Source: Arminella tubonensis
GTDB taxonomy: Bacteria > Pseudomonadota > Alphaproteobacteria > Rhizobiales > Rhizobiaceae
NCBI RefSeq assembly: GCF_003240585.1
Contig: NZ_PCDP01000050.1
Location: 1-45,670, forward strand
Reading direction: 5' to 3'
Length of the DNA: 45,670 bases
Below are positions 16,735 to 25,382 of the stretch, piece after piece (the stretch's first letter is position 1; every line of letters begins with the position of its first letter). The translations under genes and the position numbers were made by a program. The notes under the pieces were generated by a model. That model had not been told where the DNA came from. It searched no databases and worked only from the letters and a program-made list of their open reading frames with translations.

Positions 16735-17125
16735 ACCTTATTCTCGTATTTCGCGCGTGATCTGTTTTTTGTTCGGGCGAACGATGGCGCTAGGCAAGTC
16801 CGAAAGTCCGTATGGAGCGCACAGCTCCAACCCGGCGCGGCGAGGACGCAACAATGGCGGCTGCGGTCGTGGGAAAAGTCGTGATGGCCTCAGCGGTCGA
16901 TGTACGGATCGATCGCGTACCTGATCTTGCCTCGTACCAAGAGTGTACTCTGGCCTGATTTTGACATCTATCGAAACGGGTAGCCCAGAGAATGCCTCTC
17001 GAATCAGGGCCGAGTGCTCGGCCTCCGATGCCTCCGAAAGATCCTCGTCGAAATAGACGATATTGATGTCATTGACGCTATGGGTAGGAGGAAAGCTCGC
17101 GCGCAGCGTGGGAAAGGCGGCGCAT
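16735..17125 (-). pseudogene. nucleotidyltransferase-family gene (PF06042 type), frameshifted
   Basis: One frame gives NDINIVYFDEDLSEASEAEH and GLPVSIDVK, which is the nucleotidyltransferase core (NDID-x-VYFD ... DVKNQARVH). The continuation NQARVHSWYEARSGYAIDPY and STAEAITTFPTTAAAI lies in other frames, and the ending CAPYGLSDLPSAIVRPNKKQ returns to the first frame. At least three indels separate these blocks, so the gene is dead. Members are about 180-190 residues long and of unknown function. Confidence 0.7.
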
Positions 17126-17262
17126 GGCTGACGCATTCCTCAGCCTTTCGGCCGCGGATCGCCGCGAAGTCCCAGGCGTCGCGGCGGACCGGTCCGGTCG
17201 CCCGGTGCACCTTCAACAATTGCGGGACGTCAAGTGCTCCGACCCATCTGGGCGACTTAGGG

Positions 17263-17814
17263 CTAGCGCGGTGTTGTCAGGACGGCACTCGTCATGAGGC
17301 GAACGAGATGATCCGCCCGCGGTGCAAACGACGGTTGGTCCACCGCCCAGCCGAGAGCCGTCATCAGCGCAAACAGGTCATCCCCGTTCATATCGTCGCG
17401 CGCCGCACCTGCGGCCTGAGCACGGTCTAGAAGCCGGGCGCTCGCCGAGTGTACCGCCGCGCATGAAGCATAAAGAGCGGAGCCCGGGTTCGTGTGAGCC
17501 GCCGCCATCATTCCAACGACGCCTTTGTAGCTTTGCGCGAATGCAACCCAATCGCGTACCCAGGTCACAAGAGCTTCCCCTGGTGAATTCGACGTTTCGA
17601 GTTCGGCCGATTTCTGCGTCAGTGCGTCGAGGTTCGTGCACAGCAGCCCTTCGAACAATGCCTCCCGCGTCGGGAAGTGGCGGAGCAGCGTCGCCAACCC
17701 GACGTTGGCCCGGCGGGCGATATCGCGCATCGACGCATCCGAACCGTGCTCGGTGACGACACCGCGCGCGACCTCGAGGATGTGGCCGTAATTCTTTTTT
17801 GCGTCTGCTCGCAT
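17263..17814 (-). CDS. TetR-family transcriptional regulator
   Basis: A 183-residue repressor. The N-terminal helix-turn-helix spans about residues 8-52 (SMRDIARRANVGLATLLRHF is diagnostic), followed by an all-helical ligand domain of the type found in regulators of SDR and oxidoreductase genes. It is divergent from the redox cluster beginning at 17954. The intergenic region holds three 15-bp imperfect palindromes, so it probably represses both itself and that cluster. A C-terminal fragment of a close relative lies at 32632-32736. Confidence 0.92.
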   Translation of the reverse strand: MRADAKKNYGHILEVARGVVTEHGSDASMRDIARRANVGLATLLRHFPTREALFEGLLCTNLDALTQKSAELETSNSPGEALVTWVRDWVAFAQSYKGVVGMMAAAHTNPGSALYASCAAVHSASARLLDRAQAAGAARDDMNGDDLFALMTALGWAVDQPSFAPRADHLVRLMTSAVLTTPR

Positions 17815-17830
17815 AGGTTACCTTGATAAA

Positions 17831-17889
17831 TGGATCAGCGACCCATATATACGGATCACTGATCCACTAAGACTCGGATCGGTGATCCG
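17831..17889. promoter_or_regulatory. triple palindromic operator for the TetR regulator
   Basis: Three related 15-mers occur: TGGATCAGCGACCCA (17831-17845), CGGATCACTGATCCA (17852-17866) and CGGATCGGTGATCCG (17875-17889), spaced 21 and 23 bp. The second and third are also arms of a larger inverted repeat with TATATA flanks. The position between the divergent TetR gene and the redox cluster fits cooperative repressor binding. Confidence 0.7.
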
Positions 17890-17953
17890 TATATAGAGCG
17901 CGTATCGGGGCAAGGCAACAGAGTTGCCGAGCAAAGCGGCAAGGAACGCACAC

Positions 17954-18589
17954 ATGAGCATAATCAGCATCATCGGGTCGGGCGGCATGGCCGCCGCAAT
18001 CGGCGGCCTGGCGGCCAAAGCGGGACACATGGTCGAGGTGATGAGCCGCGATCCCGCCAAGGCGAAGGTCTTGGCAGACCGGATCGGCGATGGCGTGACG
18101 ACTGCGGCATTCGGTACCGCGCCCGTTGGGGAAATCATTATCCTGGCGGTGCCTTACGCAGTCGTTCTCGACGTCGTGAAACAGTACGGTGAAGGGCTGG
18201 CAGGCAAGCTCCTCATCGACATCACCAACCCCGTCGCCTCCGACCTCAAGAGCCTCGTGACCCCGCAAGACAGCTTCGGCGCGCAGGAGATCGCCAGGGC
18301 TGCTCCCGCCGATGCCCATATCGTCAAGGCATTCAACACCCACTTCTCGCACGTCCTGGCCGCCGGTTCGATCGAAAGCCGCTCTCTGGACGTATTCATC
18401 GCCGGAGACGACGTGCAGGCGAAGGCGCGCGTCTCGGCATTTGTCGAAAGCCTGGGACTGCGCCCGTTGGTAGTCGGGCAACGGGCTATGGCGCGAACGC
18501 TTGAGCACATGTGCCTTCTTTCGCTGGGCCTTGTCGCCCACTCCATCAAGCACACCAACTTCGCGATCGGCGTCAGCCTTCCCAGCTGA
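17954..18589 (+). CDS. F420-reductase-like NAD(P)-binding oxidoreductase 1
   Basis: A 211-residue Rossmann protein of the NADPH-dependent F420 reductase family (PF03807). The dinucleotide loop is IIGSGGMAAAIGG near the N-terminus, followed by EIIILAVPY, IDITNPVASD and IVKAFNT. I chose the ATG at 17954, preceded by AAGGAAC, over a longer frame to 17924. Most alphaproteobacteria are not known to make F420, so the real partner is probably another electron acceptor; that is inference. It is the first gene of the cluster under the TetR operators and is paralogous to 19687-20307 and 40968-41570. Confidence 0.88.
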   Translation: MSIISIIGSGGMAAAIGGLAAKAGHMVEVMSRDPAKAKVLADRIGDGVTTAAFGTAPVGEIIILAVPYAVVLDVVKQYGEGLAGKLLIDITNPVASDLKSLVTPQDSFGAQEIARAAPADAHIVKAFNTHFSHVLAAGSIESRSLDVFIAGDDVQAKARVSAFVESLGLRPLVVGQRAMARTLEHMCLLSLGLVAHSIKHTNFAIGVSLPS

Positions 18590-18639
18590 GCACGCGCGAA
18601 CCGAGTTCTTCCATAACAACACACAGAAGGAAAAACGAG

Positions 18640-19581
18640 ATGCATGTTTTCGCAACGGGCGGGACCGGCCATATCGGTCCGTACATCATAGCCGATCTCA
18701 TCGCCGCCGGACACGAGGTCACGGCGCTGGCCCGGTCTGACAAGGCAGCGGCTGAAGTCTCCGCGCTCGGCGCGAAGGCGCGACGCGGCGACCTCGAGGA
18801 CCTCGACGGTCTCAAGGCGGCAGCGGCCGAGGCCGACGGTGTCATCCACGTCGCGCACCGACAGGACCTGCTGCCCTCCGGCGGGATCGACGCCGTGGCC
18901 GCAGCAGAAGTCCAGATCATGCTTGCCTACGGTGAGGCGCTAGCGGGCACCGGAAATCCGCTGGTCGTATCCGGGAGCATCGGCTCGCCCGGTTGGGAGA
19001 AACTGGGCCGTCCGGCAACCGAGGAAGACCCCGCCCTCCCTGGTGGCGATGCGTACAAGGGCACTCTCCGAGCTCGCAACATCGTGGAGACCACGGTCAT
19101 CGACCTTGCAAAGCGAGGTGTACGCTCTTCGGTCGTGCGGATTCCTACCATCGTGCACAGCACGACCGATGGTGCCGGCTTTTTCCCGCTGCTGAGCCGG
19201 CTCGCGAAGGAGAAGGGCGTCATGGGTTATCCAGGAGACGGGACGAACGTGTGGCCGGCCATTCATAGCCGCGATCTTGCCTCCCTGTTTCGCCTGGCAC
19301 TGGAGAAGGGACCTGCGGGCAAATCCTGGCACGGCATCGCCGACGAAGGTATTCCGTTCCGTCAGATTGCTGAGGCCATCGGCAGCCGTCTCGGCCTGCC
19401 AGTCGTGAGCATACCCGCGGATGTCCTGATGTTGCCGGGATACTTCGGGTTCCTCGCGAACCTGGTCACGCTTGACCTTCCGGCGACCAGCCACATCACC
19501 CGGCAGACCCTTGGCTGGCAGCCTGTGCAGGCGGGCCTCCTCGAGGACATCGACAACGGCCAATACTTTCCCGCCAGCTGA
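18640..19581 (+). CDS. extended SDR / NAD-dependent epimerase-like protein
   Basis: A 313-residue Rossmann protein. The loop TGGTGHIG (residues 6-13) and the ALARSDKAA block mark an extended SDR of the epimerase/NmrA-like type. YKGTLRARN takes the place of the usual YxxxK active site, so the Tyr and a basic residue are roughly preserved but the spacing is atypical. I chose the ATG at 18640, preceded by AGAAGGAAAAACGAG, not the longer frame from 18511 that overlaps the upstream gene. It lies between the two F420-reductase-like genes. The reaction is unknown. Confidence 0.85.
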   Translation: MHVFATGGTGHIGPYIIADLIAAGHEVTALARSDKAAAEVSALGAKARRGDLEDLDGLKAAAAEADGVIHVAHRQDLLPSGGIDAVAAAEVQIMLAYGEALAGTGNPLVVSGSIGSPGWEKLGRPATEEDPALPGGDAYKGTLRARNIVETTVIDLAKRGVRSSVVRIPTIVHSTTDGAGFFPLLSRLAKEKGVMGYPGDGTNVWPAIHSRDLASLFRLALEKGPAGKSWHGIADEGIPFRQIAEAIGSRLGLPVVSIPADVLMLPGYFGFLANLVTLDLPATSHITRQTLGWQPVQAGLLEDIDNGQYFPAS

Positions 19582-19686
19582 GACCATCGCGTGCGTCAAG
19601 CCAACGGGATGGACGCACGCAAAGCCATTATCCGGAGTGATCCCCGCTAGACCAACGGGAATACCGGACCCAACAGGAGACTGAAT

Positions 19687-20307
19687 ATGAGCACTATCAG
19701 CATCATCGGCTCTGGAAAAATGGCAGCGGCCATCGCCGGCCGTATCGCCAAGGCTGGACATACGGTCGAGGTGGCGAGCCGCAACCCCGCCAAAGCACGC
19801 GCGCTGGCCGACCAGCTCGGCTCCGGAGCGACCACTGGGACATACAGCTCCGTCCCAGTTGGAGACATCGTCATCCTCGCCGTTCCGTATGAGCATGCAG
19901 CCGCCGCGGTGGCCGACTATGGGAACGCGCTCTCCGGCAAGGTGATCATCGATATTACCAACCCTGTCGCTCCCGACCTCTCGGGCCTCGTTACCCCTCG
20001 CGGCAGTTCCGGCGCACAGGAGACGGCGAAGGGCCTCCCCGCCAATGCGCATGTCGTCAAGGCCTTTAACACCATCTTCGGCCATGTTCTTGCGAAAGGC
20101 GGACGTCTCGACGCGTTCATCGCGGCCGACGATGCGGACGCGAAGGCACGCGTGTCTAGCTTTCTCGAAAGCATCGACCTGCGTCCGCTCGACGTCGGCG
20201 GCCTGCACATGGCCCAGACCCTAGAGTCGCTCGGCCTGATGATGATCGGTCTAGCAAAAAACGGTGCTGGCACCTGGGACTTTGCGCTGAAGGTGGACAT
20301 CGGGTGA
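19687..20307 (+). CDS. F420-reductase-like NAD(P)-binding oxidoreductase 2
   Basis: A 206-residue paralogue of 17954-18589 sharing the opening MSxISIIGSGxMAAAI and the blocks DIVILAVPYEHA, IDITNPVAPDLSGLVTP, SGAQETAKGLP and VVKAFNTIFGHVLA. The ribosome-binding site is CAGGAGA. The conserved layout suggests that both paralogues take part in one pathway or replaced each other after a duplication within the cluster. The cofactor is NADP(H) by family; the substrate is unknown. Confidence 0.88.
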   Translation: MSTISIIGSGKMAAAIAGRIAKAGHTVEVASRNPAKARALADQLGSGATTGTYSSVPVGDIVILAVPYEHAAAAVADYGNALSGKVIIDITNPVAPDLSGLVTPRGSSGAQETAKGLPANAHVVKAFNTIFGHVLAKGGRLDAFIAADDADAKARVSSFLESIDLRPLDVGGLHMAQTLESLGLMMIGLAKNGAGTWDFALKVDIG

Positions 20308-20394
20308 GCCGCTGACGCCACATTTCCAGAGAATATTCACAGCATGTCCGGCTGCTCGGACACGCTGTGATCAAAAAACGATGGAGAGATTTCG

Positions 20395-20790
20395 ATGAGC
20401 ATCGAAGAGAATATCCAGACCGTAAAGAACTTTTTCGCAGCGATGGGCCGCGGTGACAGGGAGCGTCTGCTGGCTTTGTCTGCGGAAGACATCGAGTGGA
20501 TGATTCCGGGTGAGGACTGGCCGCTTGCTGGCACGCACCGCGGACACGGTGGACTGGAAGATTTGCTTCGGAAGGCCTCGGAGGCGATGGAAACGTCGTT
20601 CACGAGGCCTTCCGAGTTCGTGGCGCAGGGAGACAGGGTTATGGTCATTGGCGTCGCCACCGGGAAGGTCAGAGCCACAAACAAGCCGTGGGAGGACAAC
20701 TGGGTCTTTGCCATCACTGTCCGGAACGGCAAGCTGACGCACATTCGGGAGTATGTCGATACACAGGCGCGCTGGCGCGAGCATCCGTAG
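20395..20790 (+). CDS. SnoaL-like / NTF2-fold protein A, altered C-terminus
   Basis: A 131-residue cone-fold (SnoaL/NTF2) protein. Visible family blocks are FFAAMGRGDRERLLAL, EDIEWMIPGEDWPLAGTHRG, EFVAQGDRVMVIGVATG and NWVFAITVRNGKL. The two paralogues at 42270 and 43664 end in TQALARASEM, but here the frame gives TQARWREHP. A two-base insertion in a GC repeat near 20770 would explain it, since another frame continues ALARAS. The leader GAGAGATTTCG before the ATG is shared with the 43664 copy. Such proteins act as hydrolases, isomerases or ligand carriers; the exact role is unknown. Confidence 0.82.
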   Translation: MSIEENIQTVKNFFAAMGRGDRERLLALSAEDIEWMIPGEDWPLAGTHRGHGGLEDLLRKASEAMETSFTRPSEFVAQGDRVMVIGVATGKVRATNKPWEDNWVFAITVRNGKLTHIREYVDTQARWREHP

Positions 20791-20888
20791 TGGGCGCGAG
20801 CCACAGGCAATAGCTTTGAGACCAATACTACACGGTTCTTTTGGCGTCTGTCACACCAACGTTGAGGTCAAAATACCGTCAACCGCCG

Positions 20889-21125
20889 TCAGTTCGGCGA
20901 TAACGACTGCCCCGTGAGCAGCGGAGCGTTGGCTGCGAGCCTTCCGAATACGAACTCCGTGAACAGCCGCACGCGTTTAGACTTGCATGTCTCCCTTTGG
21001 GTGAGAAGCCAGACCGTTCCATACAGGTGCAGGTTCGTATCTGGCACCCTTACCAGAAGCGGATCGGCATCTCCAAACGAAGCACGGCAGATCTGCGCAT
21101 CGAAGTCCGTGGTCCTCAACGGAGT
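20889..21125 (-). pseudogene. LysR-type regulator fragment (C-terminus)
   Basis: The frame gives GDADPLLVRVPDTNLHLYGT, then VWLLTQRETCKSKRVRLFTE and FVFGRL, the usual LysR ending (DADPxLVRV ... WLLTxxExxxxxRVRxFxxF). The preceding LPCFV block is in another frame, so a frameshift lies near 21085. No helix-turn-helix is nearby on this strand. It is a remnant. Confidence 0.7.
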
Positions 21126-21180
21126 GCCCTTTGAGCGAACTTCTCCCTCGCGGACCTAGTCCAGTACGCCGTGGCCGCTG

Positions 21181-21330
21181 ATCGCGATCCACCTGGGCTC
21201 CGGCCCGCCCGCGCGCCTCGCGCCATCGGATGAGATAGCCGATGCCATCGCCTTCCTCGTCAGTCCGCGCGCCAGCCACATCACGGGCGCGAACCTGAGA
21301 CTTGATGGCGGGATGTGGCCGGGATTGTAA
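21181..21330 (+). pseudogene. C-terminal fragment of a short-chain dehydrogenase
   Basis: The frame reads SDEIADAIAFLVSPRASHIT, then GANLRLDGGMWPGL and a stop at 21328-21330. This matches the final SDR block (PEEIADAIAFLxSPxASxITGANLRxDGG). The nucleotide-binding and active-site parts are missing. It abuts the LysR fragment and is the third SDR scrap in the window. Confidence 0.75.
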
Positions 21331-21402
21331 CGTCGGGTCGATCCGCATTGGTAACGAAAGCCTACCGTGGCATACCGCCGGACCGAAGTCCGGCGGCCTC
21401 GC

Positions 21403-22008
21403 CTATTTCCTGCGCTTGAAGCTGTACCGATGACCCAGCCATTCCCTTCCGTTTCCGTCTGCCAAGGTAAAATACTGGTCCTTGGTATCGGAGTCTGGAC
21501 CATCGAAGGAGGTGACCTGGCGCATCCGCATCAGAATGCCGCCGCTTCCTCCGTCGTTCCAGGCGGCGATCGGGTAGAAGTCGAGATCGAGCGACTTCCC
21601 GTCTCCGGCGTTCCTGCTCCAGGCGGGCATCAGGCCGACCGGATCACGGGTGTCGAACGAGACATACTGCCATCTCCCTTCGACGCGATTGAAGGTCAGC
21701 AGATCGGTCCGTTTGACGTCATGTCTCGAGGTGTCGTCCGCCGGCCGGATGATTTCCTGCAGGACGGCACCCATCATGAAGCGTTCGGCCACCAGGTCGG
21801 TCGACGTCTCCGGCTCCGCGCCTGCCGAGCGCCAGATGGTCTCGGTCAAATCCCAAAGGCCAGTCCGGCTTGCAAAATGTTCACCTTCAGCTCCCAGCCC
21901 GTTCAACTCGCTCCGGTTGGCGGCGTCCGTATTCGCGGCAATGGCGCTAGCACCCGCCATTGCCGCGCCGAAGAGCGCCGTGGTCTTCATGAAATCTCGA
22001 CGATGCAT
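21403..22008 (-). CDS. Tat-exported DUF1579-like protein
   Basis: A 201-residue protein with a twin-arginine signal (MHRRDFMKTTALFGAAMAGA, cleavage after a later AxA), so it is exported folded. The mature part (GLWDLTETIWRSAG ... GAVLQEIIRP ... FNRVEGRWQYVSFDTRDPVG) resembles the lipocalin-like DUF1579 family. I chose the ATG at 22008 because AGGGGGAA precedes it. It lies 29 bp after the dehydrogenase gene at 22038 on the same strand and is probably co-transcribed. The function is unknown. Confidence 0.75.
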   Translation of the reverse strand: MHRRDFMKTTALFGAAMAGASAIAANTDAANRSELNGLGAEGEHFASRTGLWDLTETIWRSAGAEPETSTDLVAERFMMGAVLQEIIRPADDTSRHDVKRTDLLTFNRVEGRWQYVSFDTRDPVGLMPAWSRNAGDGKSLDLDFYPIAAWNDGGSGGILMRMRQVTSFDGPDSDTKDQYFTLADGNGREWLGHRYSFKRRK

Positions 22009-22037
22009 GGGTTCCCCCTGTTTTGGGAACGGTTGGG

Positions 22038-23066
22038 TCAAAGCGAGAAGTCGATGACGATCTTGCCGAAGGCACCACGATTGAGATGTTCGAGAGCCGA
22101 CGAGAGGTCCGACAGGCCATATCGGGCGTCGATGACAGGCTTGATCTGTAGTTCATCGACCGCCTTCACGAGGTTTTCCTGCGCACGCTGATGACCAACG
22201 GCGATGCCCTGAATGACGGGACCCTTCAGGAGGAGCGGGCCAACGGACGCTGACAACTGGCCGCCTCCGAGGACACCGATCATCGATATACGGCCACCGG
22301 GTGCCACGGCTGAGAGAGCCTTCGCCAGGTGAGGTCCGCCAACGATTTCGAGAACGTGATCGACGCCGCGGTCCGAAGTGATGTCGTAGACCTTCTCGAC
22401 CCAGTCTTCGCGAGTACGGTTAATTACGAAATCAGCCAACCCCAGCGTCTTCGCCCTCTCGAGCTTCTCGTCGCTGCCGGAAACGAGGATCACCGTCGCG
22501 CCCTTCGCCTTGGCGATCTGCGCGCCGAAGATCGCGACGCCGCCCGTCCCTTCGATCAGGACCGTTTGGCCCTTCTCGACGCGGCCGAGTTCGACAAGCG
22601 CGTACCAGGCGGTGAGACCGGCGCACGGCAGGGTGCTGGCTTCGGCCTCGTCGAGCGAGGATGGCCCCCTGGTCAGCCAACCGGCCGGAAACATGACGTA
22701 TTCTGACAGGACGCCTGGATGGTGGCCGCCAAGCGACACGTAATTTGGATGGTGACCGGAACCGAGGGGAGGTCCATCCTTCCAATCCGGAAAGAATGTC
22801 GAGAGGACGCGGTTCCCGACGGCGAGCTGCGTGACGGACTTCCCCACTGCGACGACGGTGCCCGACATGTCAGAGGCAATGGTCAAAGGCCAGTTGAACT
22901 CGCCCATGCGTCCAGCGATGACGTCCTGGTCGCGGAAATTGAGCGCGACCGCGTTGACCTTGACGAGGACCTCGTCTTCACCAAACGCCGGGAACGGCAC
23001 TTGCCTGAGGCTCAGGTTTTCCTGGCCGATGGCCGACAGTTCCCAACGGTTCATAAGCTGCTGCAT
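22038..23066 (-). CDS. MDR-family NAD(P)-dependent alcohol dehydrogenase
   Basis: A 342-residue medium-chain dehydrogenase/reductase. The N-terminal GroES-like part contains VKVNAVALNFRDQDVIAGRM, and the nucleotide-binding loop is GTGGVAIFGAQIAKAKGA followed by ILVSGSDEK. The structural and catalytic Cys clusters of zinc alcohol dehydrogenases are not evident, so it is closer to the zinc-independent quinone-oxidoreductase branch. It is divergent from the LysR gene at 23174, which probably regulates it, and precedes the Tat-exported gene. Confidence 0.88.
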   Translation of the reverse strand: MQQLMNRWELSAIGQENLSLRQVPFPAFGEDEVLVKVNAVALNFRDQDVIAGRMGEFNWPLTIASDMSGTVVAVGKSVTQLAVGNRVLSTFFPDWKDGPPLGSGHHPNYVSLGGHHPGVLSEYVMFPAGWLTRGPSSLDEAEASTLPCAGLTAWYALVELGRVEKGQTVLIEGTGGVAIFGAQIAKAKGATVILVSGSDEKLERAKTLGLADFVINRTREDWVEKVYDITSDRGVDHVLEIVGGPHLAKALSAVAPGGRISMIGVLGGGQLSASVGPLLLKGPVIQGIAVGHQRAQENLVKAVDELQIKPVIDARYGLSDLSSALEHLNRGAFGKIVIDFSL

Positions 23067-23173
23067 GATCGTGATCCTTTCTTTAATCGATGAAAGGATG
23101 GTACCATCTCGATTATTGCGACAGTTGAGCCGTTTGCGCTCGACTATGGTGCGTGAAACGCTACAATGGCGCT

Positions 23174-24085
23174 ATGGCAGTTTCGATGAACGATATTCCT
23201 GTCTTCATGTGTGCGGTCGAGACCGGAGGCTTTTCAGAAGCTGGCCGGAAGCTGAACCTGTCGCGGTCCTCGGTGGGCAGAGCAGTCAGCCGTCTGGAAA
23301 TCGGCCTGAAGGTCAGGCTGTTCGACCGAACGACCCGCCATCAGAATGTCACTGCGGAAGGACAGCTTTTCTACGAGCATTGTCAAAGGGCAATGGCGGA
23401 ACTTCGCTCCGTAGAAGCAGCGCTGGATTCGGGCCTCAGCGTCCCGCGCGGAAAGCTCCGTGTGTCGATGCCGGCGCTTTTCGGCCGAATGTGCGTGGCT
23501 CCGATCCTGACGCAACTGGCGCGAGACAACGTCGACCTCGAACTGGAACTCAATTTCAGCGACCGTAAAGTCGATCTGCTGGAAGACGGGTACGACCTCG
23601 CGATCCGCAATGGCTCGCCGGGCAACGGTGCGGGCATGCGAGTTCGTCGAGTCGGCTACGAGGAGACGATGATCTACGCCGCGCCGGCCTATCTCGAGAA
23701 ACGAGGTATTCCGGTGACGGCCCTGGACCTCACCGACCACGACACTGTCACCTACTCCCGAGGCGGGCGGGTGCAATCCTGGATGCTAGAGCATGAGGGT
23801 GCCATCCGCGAGTTCACTCCAGTTTCTCGGTTCCGGCTTGATGACATTGACGCCATAGCGGACGCCGCGGCAAGTGGCTTGGGACTGAGTTGGCTGCCGT
23901 CTTGGCTCGTTCGGAAACGGGTCGATGCGGGAGAACTCGTGGGGGTGATGCGGGAGATGCCTCCTTATGTGTCCAAGGTCTGGGCAGTGTGGCCTGACGG
24001 AACCCACCTGCCCACCCGTGTACGGGCCGCCATAGATGAAATCGCGCTGAAACTGCCGAACCCTGGCTCTTCGATAGCCGTGTGA
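23174..24085 (+). CDS. LysR-family transcriptional regulator
   Basis: A regulator of about 303 residues. The winged helix-turn-helix is at the N-terminus (GGFSEAGRKLNLSRSSVGRA, then VSRLEIGLKVRLFDRTTR), followed by the ligand domain (GKLRVSMPALFGRMCVAPIL ... LELNFSDRKVDLLEDGYDLAIR). It belongs to the CrgA/aromatic-type branch. The frame is open to a GTG at 23153 and a third candidate ATG lies at 23186; no start has a clear ribosome-binding site. It is divergent from the MDR dehydrogenase and probably controls it. Confidence 0.88.
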   Translation: MAVSMNDIPVFMCAVETGGFSEAGRKLNLSRSSVGRAVSRLEIGLKVRLFDRTTRHQNVTAEGQLFYEHCQRAMAELRSVEAALDSGLSVPRGKLRVSMPALFGRMCVAPILTQLARDNVDLELELNFSDRKVDLLEDGYDLAIRNGSPGNGAGMRVRRVGYEETMIYAAPAYLEKRGIPVTALDLTDHDTVTYSRGGRVQSWMLEHEGAIREFTPVSRFRLDDIDAIADAAASGLGLSWLPSWLVRKRVDAGELVGVMREMPPYVSKVWAVWPDGTHLPTRVRAAIDEIALKLPNPGSSIAV

Positions 24086-24440
24086 ATCCCGCGCCCTCAC
24101 CATGTCAGGCACCAATGCTAATTATGGGCCGCTAGTCCAGATCAGTTCAAGATCTTCGAGTTTTGGCAACGGTTCGCCAATGTTTTAACGGTTCACATTC
24201 CATGCGAACGCATATGCTCAGATTATAGCTTTCACCCTAACCCGAATGCCATCGATTTCGGGAGCGATCTTAACGCAGCACCTACGTCTTCCCCAGTTGC
24301 CACCACACGGCTGACGCGTCTCGAGATCAACGATCGCAAATAGATGCTACTAACAACGTGGTCGCTTCTCTGTTTTAGTTGCTCTTGCGGAGATATGCAC
24401 GTAAAAAGATTATGTCCCTTGTTAGCAGCGAGCCACTAGG
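24086..24440. other. intergenic stretch
   Basis: No gene, hairpin with T-tract or clear palindrome was found. AT content rises toward 24440, consistent with a promoter for the MNT-HEPN gene, but no specific boxes stand out. Confidence 0.4.
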
Positions 24441-25382
24441 ATGGATACGATTCCCCATGAAGATTTTGATGCGGCTTTGACATTGACCGATACGCTCGAC
24501 CATCTACCCGCCAACAAGAGACGTGAGCTCGCCCGCGTCTTGGAAATCCTGTTCGACGAGGTGCAGACCTTCCAGGCGCACAAGCAGTCCGATCGCAAGA
24601 CCGGCGGCAAGATCCTGAAGGTCATCCTTTACGGCTCCTATGCCCGAGGCGATTGGGTCGAGGATCGCGCCAGCGGCTATCGTTCAGACTATGATCTTCT
24701 GATCGTCGTCAATCGCGAAGGCTTTGCCCAGGAAGAAGATCTTTGGCTCGCTCTTGACGAGCGGCTCATCCAGGCGCAGATCGCCCACCATATCCACACC
24801 CCCGTCGTGCCGATCGTTCACAGCCTTGCAGACGTCAACGATCAATTGGCACGCGGCCGACCTTTCTTCATCGACATCGCCCGCGACGGTAAGATCCTCT
24901 ATGAGGCGCCGGGGCACCCGCTTGCCGAGCCGAAACCGCTGACACCGGAGGCCTCTAGGAATGAGGCACAGGCGAACTTCGATCAGTGGTTTGACGGCGC
25001 GAGCCGTATGTTAGCTCTTGCGTCTGACGCCATGGATCGAGCCTTTCCAAATGAAACGGCTTTTCTTCTTCATCAAACTACCGAGCGCTTCTACCACTGC
25101 CTCTTGCTGACATTGACGCTTTACAGCCCCAAACTCCATCGCATAAAGACCCTGCGATCCAAGGCGGAGGACATCGATAACCGCCTGATTGCCGCGTGGC
25201 CGCGCGACACCCGTATCGTCCGCCGCCGATTTGAACTGCTATCGCGTGCCTATGTCGAGGCGCGCTATTCCTCACAGTATAATATCACGGTCGAAGAGCT
25301 TGAATGGCTGACCGAACGGGCCAAGATCCTGCAACATCTTGTCGACCAAATCTGCCGGGAGCGGCTGGAGGTAGGTGGCTAG
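24441..25382 (+). CDS. single-chain MNT-HEPN protein
   Basis: A 313-residue fusion. The N-terminal minimal nucleotidyltransferase has GSYARGDW (65-72) and YRSDYDLLIVV (80-90), with Asp83 and Asp85 as likely metal ligands. The C-terminal half is a HEPN domain (about 185-305; QTTERFYHCLLLTLTLYSPK, then ARYSSQYNI). In two-gene systems the nucleotidyltransferase AMPylates and silences the HEPN ribonuclease; here both are on one chain. The toxic R-x(4-6)-H motif is not clear: ARYSSQY has Gln where a His is often found, so RNase activity is doubtful. It stands alone. Confidence 0.85.
   Translation: MDTIPHEDFDAALTLTDTLDHLPANKRRELARVLEILFDEVQTFQAHKQSDRKTGGKILKVILYGSYARGDWVEDRASGYRSDYDLLIVVNREGFAQEEDLWLALDERLIQAQIAHHIHTPVVPIVHSLADVNDQLARGRPFFIDIARDGKILYEAPGHPLAEPKPLTPEASRNEAQANFDQWFDGASRMLALASDAMDRAFPNETAFLLHQTTERFYHCLLLTLTLYSPKLHRIKTLRSKAEDIDNRLIAAWPRDTRIVRRRFELLSRAYVEARYSSQYNITVEELEWLTERAKILQHLVDQICRERLEVGG

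Noticed and set aside
17867..18655. A 262-codon minus-strand frame over the first F420-reductase-like gene
   Set aside because: It is a shadow of a well-supported gene, with no family resemblance and no ribosome-binding site.
18940..20208. A 422-codon minus-strand open frame antisense to the epimerase-like and second F420-reductase-like genes
   Set aside because: It has no protein motif and no start signals, and mirrors the codon bias of well-supported genes on the other strand in GC-rich DNA.
17954..20307. True F420 biochemistry for the F420-reductase-like proteins
   Set aside because: No F420 biosynthesis genes are in the window and most alphaproteobacteria are not known to make it. The family name alone is not enough.
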